NCBI GenBank assembly: GCA_025642075.2
Contig: JAODUO010000150.1
Coordinates: 135,001-199,000 of the forward strand
Reading direction: 5' to 3'
Length of the DNA: 64,000 nucleotides
Source: Ridgeia piscesae
Lineage: Eukaryota > Annelida > Polychaeta > Sabellida > Siboglinidae
Below, in pieces: positions 13,901 to 27,634 of this stretch (positions within the stretch are counted from its first letter, which is position 1; every line of letters begins with the position of its first letter). The notes beneath the pieces are model-generated. The model had not been told where the DNA came from. It saw only the letters and a program-made list of their open reading frames with translations, and searched no databases. The position numbers and the translations under genes are program-made.

Positions 13901-16900
13901 ACATACTGCTTCCAAACAAAGAAAGACCCAGGCACCTGAACACTTCCCTAAAGGAAACTTGACATGTTGGTCATTTCATGTCCATCTCAAGGCACTTCAA
14001 TTATCACAATACATAGCTTTATATACGTGTCACTGCCCTGGAGAATTAGCTAAAGTTGACATTGGATTAAATCAGTGATGACAGACAGAGTGATGTCAGC
14101 ATGCACATGATGACAGAGTGATTTCAGCATGCACATGATGACAGAGTGATTTCAGCATGCACATGATGACGGAGTGATGTCAGCATGCACATGATGACAG
14201 AGTGATGTCAGCATACACATGATGACAGAGTGATGTCAGCATGCACATGATGACAGAGTGATGTCAGCATGCACATGATGACAGAGTGATGTCAGCATGC
14301 ACATGATGACAGAGTGATGTCAGCATGCACATGATGACAGAGTGATGTCAGCATGCACATGATGACAGAGTGATGTCAGCATGCACATGATGACAGAGTG
14401 ATGTCAGCATGCACATGATGACAGAGTGATGTCAGCATGCACATGATGACAGAGTGATGTCAGCATGCACATGATGACAGAGTGATGTCAGCATGCACAT
14501 GTGACAGGTGTAGTCTCACCTTGAGTGTGTTGAGGAGCTGCTGTATCTTGGCAGACACTTTATCTGGCCTTGCTGCAGCTGTACGGGGACAGAGAGTCAG
14601 TCTTGTAACACGGGAACATGGCACAGTGGGGGTAGGACTAGGGCTAGACTAGCGACAGGGTGGTGTAGGTAAATGGGTTCAAAATGACACACAATAGGGG
14701 ATCGGGAGACAGGGAAGACCGGGAACATTGTCGGGAAGGTGGGATAAAATATAAATAAAAACAATAATAATAAATAAATAAAGAGCAAAACAAAACGAAA
14801 TGTATATTACATGTAATGCTGAATTCCAAACAAGGCTATCTTTGCCTCAAAGGGGTCCACAAAGAATGATGCATAATTACAGATGACCCCCCCCCCCCAT
14901 TCCCAGTATCCAGGGAAGTTTTACTTCCAAGAAGGACACACTTACTTCCTTCTGACATGTCGAGACTGGAGGCGATGCCGTAACCCTGGACACGCACCGA
15001 CTGAGCATGAGCAGACTGCTGGTTGTTGAGGCGACCAACCTGGTCCAGTCTGCTCGGTGTACTCGTGTTACTGGTCAAGTCTGGAGGCTGGGTGACGTGT
15101 TGCGCTGGAAATATTCACTTATACAGCTCCACATACAAGGCCGCTAAAAATGTGTGTTCTTAAAACTTCTTATGTAGTGCATTGTACCCTTAAGACTGTA
15201 TGGGTGCAGACTCTTAACAAATTACTAAATTCGCAGCAGTTCACAAGCTCAAAATATAAAACTCACATACATTTAAGCTCAAAATATAAAACACACACAC
15301 ATTTAATTTACAGACCACTGCCTAAATAAAATAAAAAAATGAGTCATGACATTATTTTGATACATAGGTCCTGACATGACTCCTGGTAATAATTTCCTGA
15401 CATTTGTTTTGCCCTCAGTACCGAAGTGTGAAGATATACTTTACTAAACATCATTACAAACCTGTGTCCAATTGCACAGAAAACGTAATTTTCCCCAAAA
15501 CATGAAATACCCAAAACAATTTATTTTTCAGATTTTTAGGACGATCATAAACACGACGTTCAAACGGGTTCACTACAGAACAATGATCTAACCAACCATG
15601 CGTGACCAAGACAATCTACTCACACATTGGCCGAGAGCTCTGCAGGACGTCGAGGCCGCTGCGACCTGGAATGTTAACGTTTGCGTAGATGGCGCTACCG
15701 CGGTTCGGCTGCTGTAGCTTCGCTGCGTGTTGTTGCTGCTGCTGCAGACGCGCCAGGTTGCGACTGACGGCCGGGTCAGACGAGTGGCGGTGGATGGCTG
15801 CCGACGACGACCGGGCATTGCGTCCCTGTTCCTCACTCGCGACACTGTCATCATCCGACGACGAGTCAACTGAGCCAAACAACCGACAGTGTCTTAGGGG
15901 GTGATCTCAAAGTACTGCACCATACACTATGTCAGCACCAGCTCTTCTCTACCCCTGGCACATCCCTTCAGAAAACGTCTGCTTTAACGTTACCCAACAA
16001 AGTCACCCACGAGGAGTGTGGTCAGACTCCGGGCAAGTGGTAATTTTGGGTGATTTCAGCCACATGCTGCTCGTGTTATATGCAATGTTTTGTACGTTAA
16101 TGGGTCATTATATTGGGATTTCCAGCTGTCATCAAATTGTAGGTGGGTATTTTCGCTGTTCTCACGGCTGATGCAGTAGCGACTGGTGAAGTCAGTTGCT
16201 TAAATATATAGTTAAGACACTGCACACTCCCCAATTTTGCAGCCACAATTGCCCAGGCTTACGAGGGTGTACTGCACGATACAATAATTATGTAATTTAA
16301 CCTTCAGTGTGAAACTTTGGCATATATCAAACAGCTGCAACAGATGAAAATTTCCGAATCTTTCCGATAACAAAATTTAAGACAGCCTGCACGCACGCAA
16401 GGTTTGAATTGTTACTGGTAAAAATTTGATTTCAGACACTACCCAGGTATTGATGCAAAACGAAACATCTGCTAACTTCCTCTCACAACAACCTGTGTCA
16501 CTGGTGCACGCACATGACTGACTTCACACAAAATGATCTGTGCGCTGAATCTGTGATCTCAGTTTCTGAGGATTCACACACACACAATGGAACATGGTGA
16601 TCACTTACTGGTTGCCTGTTCACGCCGGCGAGGGCTGTAGACCGCTGACGTCCTCTTGGACGGCATGGGCAGCATCGACTGTTTCTTATGCTGTGCCAAC
16701 GCCTGCATCACAGCCTCAGTGCGGATCTCTACAATACAATACAATACAATACAATACAATACAATACAATACAATACAATACAATACAATACAATACAAT
16801 ACAATACAATACAATACAATACAACTCAGTCAGACAGCACAGTAGATAACAACAAAGTCAAATATTGCTAAAACTAAAAACTGATTTAATAAAAGGGTCG

Positions 16901-19900
16901 ACAACAAGTAAAAGGGTCGAAAAAAAGTAAATGATTAAACACAGACAGCAAACACAAAATGGAGTATAATAATCACACCCACGGTGAATATAATGGAGTA
17001 AAATTCCAGGTGAGACATAACAATAGTGGCACCAAGTAAGAATAGGGGGTGACTCAGTGGGATTTCATTTCTTCTAACTTGTGTGTGTTGCACTATGTGA
17101 AGCGACGGAGCCAAGCTAAGTCCATGTTAGGCAGCAAATGCTGTATTTTCTACAGTGCATATAGGCTGTATATGCAGCAGACATGCACGGGAACACATCA
17201 CAGGGTGTGTACAGAAATGACAACTGACAACAATCTCGTCCATCGTTCCATTATTTTAGGGATTGGGGCTTTCTGATTTCTGACTCAAAATTAACAACAA
17301 ATTATCTCAGTTAAACCCACCAACTGCAGCAAAATGTCAAAATTCATTCAAATGAACACAACTCAACATCCTTCCAAATAAACTCTCGTAGTTCACAAAC
17401 TTCTTTCACAAAACAGAGAAGCACATTTCGTCGTTTTTATAGATCCTACCTGAGCAGTTTGAACTCAATGGTTAACGTAAAATGTAAACAGGGATGTAAA
17501 CAAAAGGACCAGAGGCAGCGAGTTGACTGGGCAGGTTTGGCTCAACTGCACACTGTCGGTGTTAGCTTGATTGCACAGTAGAGAGTTAATAGGGAAGGCG
17601 ACTGAAAGTGCTTGTCACCTACAGACTGTAAGTGACTGTTACATACCTGAGTGATATCTGTTGTCCTCTTGTGTGAGGCGGCGTTGGGCGCGGCGCTGAG
17701 CAGCACTGGAAGGACTTGACGATGACTGGCCCGACCTGGTCGCTGTAACACATGGTGACAATGACATCAAATACCTGACACAACACACAATGACATCATA
17801 CACCTGACACAACACACAATGACATCATATACCTGACACAACACACAATGACATCATACACCTGACACAACACACAATGACATCATACACCTGACACAAC
17901 ACACAATGACATCATACACCTGACACAACACACAATGACATCATACACCTGACACAACACACAATGACAGCATACATCTGACACAACACACAATGACATC
18001 ATACACCTGACACAACACACAATGACATCATACACCTGACACAACACACAATGACATCATACATCTGACACAACACACAATGACATCATACACCTGACAC
18101 AACACACAATGACAGCATACATCTGACACAACACACAATGACATCATATACCTGACACAACACACAATGACATCATACACCTGACACAACACACAATGAC
18201 ATCATACACCTGACACAACACACAATGACAGCATACATCTGACACAACACACAATGACATCATACACCTGACACAACACACAATGACATCATACACCTGA
18301 CACAACACACAATGACATCATACACCTGACACAACACACAATGACAGCATACATCTGACACAACACACAATGACATCAAATACCTGACACAACACACAAT
18401 GACATCATACACCTGACACAACACACAATGACAGCATACATCTGACACAACACACAATGACATCATATACCTGACACAACACACAATGACAGCATACATC
18501 TGACACAACACACAATGACATCATACACCTGACACAACACACAATGACAGCATACATCTGACACAACACACAATGACATCATATACCTGACACAACACAC
18601 AATGACATCATATACCTGACACAACACACAATGACATCAAATACCTGACACAACACACAATGACATCATACACCTGACACAACACACAATGACAGCATAC
18701 ATCTGACACAACACACAATGACATCATACACCTGACACAACACACAATGACAGCATACATCTGACACAACACACAATGACATCATATACCTGACACAACA
18801 CACAATGACAGCATACATCTGACACAACACACAATGACATCATACACCTGACACAACACACAATGACAGCATACATCTGACACAACACACAATGACATCA
18901 TATACCTGACACAACACACAATGACATCACATGCCTGACACAACACACAATGACAGCATACACCTGACACAACACACAATGACATCATACACCTGACACA
19001 ACACACAATGACAGCATACATCTGACACAACACACAATGACATCATATACCTGACACAACACACAATGACAGCATACATCTGACACAACACACAATGACA
19101 TCATACACCTGACACAACACACAATGACAGCATACATCTGACACAACACACAATGACATCATATACCTGACACAACACACAATGACATCATATACCTGAC
19201 ACAACACACAATGACATCAAATACCTGACACAACACACAATGACATCATACACCTGACACAACACACAATGACAGCATACATCTGACACAACACACAATG
19301 ACATCATACACCTGACACAACACACAATGACATCATATACCTGACACAACACACAATGACAGCATACATCTGACACAACACACAATGACATCATACACCT
19401 GACACAACACACAATGACAGCATACATCTGACACAACACACAATGACATCATACACCTGACACAACACACAATGACAGCATACATCTGACACAACACACA
19501 ATGACATCATATACCTGACACAACACACAATGACATCATATACCTGACACAACACACAATGACATCAAATACCTGACACAACACACAATGACATCATACA
19601 CCTGACACAACACACAATGACAGCATACATCTGACACAACACACAATGACATCATACACCTGACACAACACACAATGACATCATATACCTGACACAACAC
19701 ACAATGACAGCATACATCTGACACAACACACAATGACATCAAATACCTGACACAACACACAATGACATCATACACCTGACACAACACACAATGACAGCAT
19801 ACATCTGACACAACACACAATGACATCATACACCTGACACAACACACAATGACATCAAATACCTGACACAACACACAATGACATCAAATACCTGACACAA

Positions 19901-22900
19901 CACACAATGACATCATACACCTGACACAACACACAATGACAGCATACACCTGACACAACACACAATGACAGCATACATCTGACACAACACACAATGACAG
20001 CATACATCTGACACAACACACAATGACATCAAATACCTGACACAACACACAATGACATCATACACCTGACACAACACACAATGACAGCATACACCTGACA
20101 CAACACACAATGACATCATATACCTGACACAACACACAATGACATCATACACCTGACACAACACACAATGACATCATACACCTGACACAACACACAATGA
20201 CATCATACACCTGACACAACACACAATGACATCATACACCTGACACAACACACAATGACATCATACACCTGACACAACACACAATGACATCATACACCTG
20301 ACACAACACACAATGACATCATACACCTGACACAACACACAATGACATCATACACCTGACACGACACACAATGACATCATACACCTGACACAACACACAA
20401 TGACAGCATACACCTGACACAACACACAATGACATCATACACCTGACACGACACACAATGACATCATACACCTGACACAACACACAATGACATCATACAC
20501 CTGACACAACACACAATGACATCATACACCTGACACAACACACAATGACATCATACACCTGACACAACACACAATGACATCATACACCTGACACAACACA
20601 CAATGACATCATACACCTGACACAACACACAATGACAGCATACACCTGACACAACACACAATGACATCATACACCTGACACAACACACAATGACATCATA
20701 CACCTGACACAACACACAATGACAGCATACACCTGACACAACACACAATGACATCATACACCTGACACGACACACAGTGACATCACATGCCTGACACAAC
20801 ACACAATGACATCATACACCTGACACAACACACAATGACATCATACACCTGACACAACACACAATGACATCATACATCTGACACAACACACAATGACATC
20901 ATACATCTGACACAACACACAATGACATCATACACCTGACACAACACACAATGACATCATACACCTGGCACAACACACAATGACATCATACACCTGACAC
21001 AACACACAATGACATCATACACCTGACACAACACACAATGACATCATACACCTGACACAACACACAATGACATCATACACCTGACACAACACACAATGAC
21101 ATCATACACCTGACACAACACATAGTGACATCACATGCCTGACACAACACACAATGACATCATACACCTGACACAACACACAATGACATCATACACCTGG
21201 CACAACACACAATGACATCATACACCTGACACAACACACAATGACATCATACACCTGACACAACACACAATGACATCATACACCTGGCACAACACACAAT
21301 GACATCATACACCTGACACAACACACAATGACATCATACATCTGACACAACACACAATGACATCATACACCTGACACGACACACAGTGACATCACATGCC
21401 TGACACAACACACATGACAACATCACACGCCTGACACAACACACATGACAACACTACATAACTAACGCAACACCTGACAGCATGACATACCTGACACAAC
21501 ACCGGTGTCGTGAGTGTAGTAAATACTTGTTGCAACACAGACACATGTGACACCAGGGTCACTAGTGTCGTAAATACTCGCTGCACTCACACAATGACAT
21601 GACACCGACAGGATTGACACAACATGACACCAGTGTCATAAGTGTCATAGATACACCAAATGTCACCGATACAACCCATACAATGACACAACACACAATC
21701 AGTGTCATTGTGGCCATAAATCCTCACTGCACTATAATGTGATAATTTAATCAAAATGGTCACCCAAATCTCCAAAAGGCACGTGAACAATGAAGCACCT
21801 GGAATATTGATGGTCCAACAATACTTATCAAATATCAGTTTACAGCAATTAATTTTAAACTTTATCAATACTGCTGGGTAGTGCTGGCTTTATATAACAT
21901 TCTTCATACAGTATACAACCGACTCACATATTTCTTCCATGACAAAATTCTTAAGCCAAAAATATTTGCCATTTTTTGTGTGATTCATTCCAGTATGACT
22001 ACAATAACTTTCACTTACAATTCCAGAATTTCATCAGAATTGGAAATGTGTATTCAAAAGAATCTTACCAATGGAAATGTGATAAAGTATCTGATGGAAG
22101 CCATATTGTCACAAATGTAGGCCACACAACAGACGGCACAACACATGCAGGTTTCAACACGAACATTTGTGGGTGATATATCTTTCTCGCCATGACTATT
22201 CACCCTGCTTTGTTTGCATGGTCCATGCCACAATGCTTCGACGGGTTACTTGGCTTGGGGGTAAGGCAGAACAGCAGTTTACCTCCTTGTGGTAGAACCA
22301 CAGATTAGGTCTGGCCTGAATGGGGCCCTATCAACACTCACTATCTGTCTCACCTCTCTATCACCTGATCACTGCCACACTGTGATCATCTGAACCAAGT
22401 CAGATCCCCCAGCTGGGGTAACTCCACTTTCCCCTAACTGTACATTTTGCTAGGTTTGCCTCAGTCCCAGACATGCCCTTCAGTCACTGACTTTCAAGCA
22501 GGGGGTTTGTCGGTGCATTTCCTCAGCACTGGGGGCATAGTTAGTCTGTGTGATAACCCTGGTAAGTGGTGTCATTACCTTGGGGTGGTATGTGATTATC
22601 ACCCCCCCCCCCCCAACTCTCCCCCACTGGGTGGGTCCAGCTGGAGAAAACAGGAATTTACATTGCACAGACTCAACAGCTGCTCACCCATCGAGTAATG
22701 TCCACAGTGAATGTGTTCTTATTCCCCTGTAATCATTTGAACTGTAACTATGTGACTTATGATGTCATTTCTTACCACAATATCATATAAGGCCTTCATG
22801 CAGGATCAAATGTTTGTCAGTTCAAAAATGTGTAGTACACAAGTGCATGTTAACTGACATACAAACAAACCAGTCGAGAGGTGCGTTATGAACTGAAAAA

Positions 22901-25900
22901 CTTGAATAATCTATAAATTCTTGTGACTCACATTTTCTAAGCATAACGGACAATTCAGATTCTGATTTTTGAAGACCCTTTTCTCCTTTTTTTTAACCTT
23001 CCACCACCCATCCAGTGACATTTTTACCCATCCAAAATGGGTTGTATCCGTCCAAGTGACAGGTCGACAGGTCTCTACATAAAGCTATGGATGTATCAAA
23101 TCATTACTAAGTTACATGGAAGAAACTTAGTTTATGCCCTTAGTTAATGTTTTATAGTATATCATGTTGGTTGGCAATTAAAAAGTTACAGATTGTTGGT
23201 TGGTAGTCAAAACAAAAACGATTGGTAATTATTAGAATTATTTCAACACTGTATTATAAATGTGATAGCGCAGCCAGCACTGAAGAAGTTTCACTGACAA
23301 CGTCTCAAAGACAACCCCGCTGAAGAAAAACATCCAGTTCTCTGACCTAAATTGTGATATAAGGATGTGGTCAAACGGAATGTGGAAGATAGCAGTATTA
23401 ACCCTTTGCTCTGGCAAACAGTTGCTGTAGACAGTTTCACCTGGTGGGATTCAGCTTGTGCGACTATGGTCATTGAAATGTGTTTAATTAATTAAGAGAT
23501 GAAGCGTTATACTATAAAATTACGACCATGAAGCAGCAACCGTGCCAGTTTTGGTTCCTGTGACAGACTGTTTATTCTGCGAGAACATCCTTGCACAGGA
23601 CATTACGGCCACAACCTTGACCATCTGTCTGCTGGATGGAACATAACCGTTACACCTAGCACACTGCAAAGATGCATCAATGTCAAAGTCCTACTTCGGC
23701 AAATACTGTGCTATTCTGACACAAGCCACGATCCCAGCCAGGCTTTCTGCTTCACCACTGGTACTTTGTATGCCCAAGAACATGAAACTGGGTCAGACAG
23801 TCCTTCCCACCATTAACAACTTTAAAAGGTACACAACTAGCTCTTTCAATCAAACTACACTTGCACAACCACACGTGTGGCAGTCCTACATGTTATTATA
23901 AATAATAATATATTTCAAACATGTAATCTCAATGTCTTAGTATAGAATCATGTGTTTAGACTATTCAAACACACACTTCTACATTTGATACACCAAGGTA
24001 ACAATTACACGGACGACTGAACTAGGAAGCATCTAGATGGGTTACTGTATTTACAAGAAGTTACAAACAAACCTATATCATATGTTTAGAAACTCATGCA
24101 TGCACTCGCAAACACACACATACACGCACATAATTGTATATGTATATGTGTCTGTGTATGTACACGGTGCATGTGTGTGCGTTATATTATGATGCGCAAA
24201 CACAACATTCCAAAACATAGATGTGTGCGTTATATTATAATGCGCAAACACAACATTCCAAAACATAGATGTGTGCGTTATATTATAATGCGCAAACACA
24301 ACATTCCAAAACATAGATGTGTGCGTTATATTATAATGCGCAAACACAACATTCCAAAACATAGATGTGTGCGTTATATTATAATGCGCAAACACAACAT
24401 TCCAAAACATAGATGTGTGCATTATATTATAATGCGCAAACACAACATTCCAAAACATAGATGTGTGCGTTATATTATGATGCGCAAACACAACATTCCA
24501 AAACATAGATGTGTGCGTTATATTATGATGCGCAAACACAACATTCCAAAACATAGATGTGTGCGTTATATTATGATGCGCAAACACAACATTCCAAAAC
24601 ATAGATGTGTGCGTTATATTATGATGCGCAAACACAACATTCCAAAACATAGATGTGTGCGTTATATTATGATGCGCAAACACAACATTCCAAAACATAG
24701 ATGTGTGCGTTATATTATGATGCGCAAACACAACATTCCAAAACATAGATGTGTGCGTTATATTATGATGCGCAAACACAACATTCCAAAACATAGATGT
24801 GTGCGTTATATTATGATGCGCAAACACAACATTCCAAAACATAGATGTGTGCGTTATATTATAATGCGCAAACACAACATTCCAAAACATAGATGTGTGC
24901 GTTATATTATAATGCGCAAACACAACATTCCAAAACATAGATGTGTGCGTTATATTATAATGCGCAAACACAACATTCCAAAACATAGATGTGTGCGTTA
25001 TATTATAATGCGCAAACACAACATTCCAAAACGTAGACATCACAACAGATGTGAGCAGATTACAACCCTGTCGAACAATAGGAGCTGTGTAATCTCAGCC
25101 CCTGGTTTATCAAACACAAACTGGACAACGAGGTGTTGGCATGAGTGCTAGGTAAACACGTGCTGCCTCTAGCCCTCTACTAGACCTTGAGGCAACCATT
25201 CCCAGTAACCCTTTCTATCATATGTCAAAGGCTTCTCACAACACAGCAATGGCATTCTGATCAACATTACCAGCACTTAGTGCAGTGAATGAAACCTCTG
25301 TTTGGTAAACAATTAATTGTTTATGTCAACTGACCGATAATAAGCACCACAGATTCTCAGCACACCTGCTCATGCATGAAGACCAATACTAGACAATCAC
25401 TGTGAACTGACCACTCAATATATGACATAGATTAAAGCAATTCCAGCTATATGATTGGTTGAGTAAGATGTTACCAAGACATTCACTGGCACATAATCCA
25501 CTTATTGAATGTGGCTTGGCTGAGAAATTATTGCCGCATGATCACCTGTGATCACGATAATCATTGCACACTGTGTGAGGTCACCACGTAAGTTATTGTG
25601 TTCGCAACCAAGAGATGTGACTGAAATGATCACTTGGGTGAAATGTGAATGAATGCATTCATCATTATCATGTGATTATTTAACGTATACATGTTACGAT
25701 CAAACTGAACCCAACACACAACAAAATAAAAAAATGACTGTTTCACTGCAACTGATAATTATGTAATGATGTGATGCAACTGGTTTTTAGATTGCTGTAG
25801 TAACTCAGGATGCACCAAATCAACATGACTGAAATGATCACTTGGGTGACTGAAATAATGACTTAAGCAAGATTACAGAGACAATCCCTTGACAGAGAGC

Positions 25901-27585
25901 GAGAGCGAGAGCAAGAGCGAGAGCGAGAGCGAGAGACAGAGGACTGAAAGTGATATAATGGGCGCACATGCAAGGACTCTGACCACACAGAAAAAAGCAT
26001 ATAAGATGTAAAGGGTTAAATCCACGGAGTATAAAACACTGCACAGTATATAAACAGAATTCTAGCCAAGTGCTCCATTTAGAAAAACACATAAACACAG
26101 CCTTGAACAGATTTCTTTGAACAAAAGGTAGCCTGAGTAGAGACTAGCCACAGCTTACCTGTGCTAACAGTGGTAGAGAAAAAGCGCCACTGTCCGTCGA
26201 CAACAAGCAGGTCCCTGATGCCAGCGACACGCTTTGTGCCCGTCTCAGCCATGACAGTTCCACCAGAATCGCTACCCACAATTGCTGTGTAAATCCCGGA
26301 ATGTCAACAGTCACATAAACTCCAAACACGTGGCCACAATACTGTCACAACTTGGGACTCTGAGAAACATTTGACACGTACTTAAACGCAGGTTCATCGT
26401 CCGACTGAACTGTAGTTGTCCATGTGTGTGCGTGCACTAACGCCGCCCAACGTCAGCTGCCTCCCGACAGCCACGGAACAGAGCCACGGAATTCCTTCGG
26501 TGCCAACCACCGTCGCTCTAGGCTCACGGTTGGGTTACCAAGAAACACAGGAGAATGTAGCCGACAAATCTGCGCTGTACGAACTGTTCTCAGACTTTGT
26601 TGTCACACGTGTGGAAGCGCCACATATACGAGGAACATCTTTCAGACTTTCTCCACACAAATCTTTGTCACTTGCGCATGTCTCGAATGTGTTTATCCAC
26701 TGTGTACGTATATCACAAGATGTACACGCATACACGTCCACTACTATCAACTACATCCAACAAACAAGATCATATAGAACCGAAGCGCACACACATCCTG
26801 CCTGAGTTCACGGAATAGACGTGTGGTGTAGTAGTTGGTACACCAGCCCACACCGGGTAGGAACCCATAAAGTTAGTCACCTACAGCTACAATGTATCCT
26901 GTTGTACACAACCGAGATTCACGTCTCTGCCAGTTGGTCGGCTGATGTCCGTAAACAGGCGTAGATGCCACCACCCCTGCATAGTGCCACACAGACAAGT
27001 GTGTGGCAATATCCTGCTACTGACAACACCAGGCCCAGGCAGGGTAGTGGGTAGTGTGGGCCGGACCAAGGCCAGGTGGAGGGGGCCCGGCTGGCTGCTG
27101 GCTGCTGGCTGCTGGCAGCGGGCCATGCTTGGCGGCTGACAGACCAGTGTACCTGGGCTGGAGCTAGAGGTGAACAAGTGGAGGCTGTCAATTAGACACC
27201 ACTGAGTCACACTGTGTCTGTGTCAGCATGGCACAGACAGGCACAGACGGATGGACAGACAGACAGACAGTCCGTTGGACAGGCAGTCAGACGTACTGGA
27301 GTAGACGTAAGCATACAGAAGACAGACAGACAGACTGATCTGAGACAGGGTGAGACAGACCCACCTTCACCCCCTTCCCACACACGCACGTGCACACACA
27401 CACACACCACATGATATACACACATATACACACACATACACACACATGTACATGTACATACATACACACATATGTACACACACATATATATATATATATA
27501 TATATTGTACATATACACACGCATGCACACACACGCATGCACACACACGCATGCACACACACGCATGCATGCACACACGCACGCA

Positions 27586-27634
<49 letters not shown>

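Noticed and set aside
15689..15904. Plus-strand Cys-rich ORF with a run of Cys
   Set aside because: Antisense shadow of DIP2 exon 5; the Cys run is the complement of the Gln-codon repeat.
17755..21450. Possible CRISPR array (29-bp repeat spacing)
   Set aside because: There are no unique spacers; it is a contiguous tandem repeat in a eukaryotic intron.
24078..25151. ORFs of 321 and 351 residues made of 16-residue repeats
   Set aside because: Both strands are equally open because the minisatellite unit is 48 bp; intronic, and no gene context.
26416..26805. Plus-strand ORF of 129 residues
   Set aside because: No recognisable domain; overlapping ORFs in other frames and on the other strand. 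More likely upstream DNA of the candidate alternative exon.
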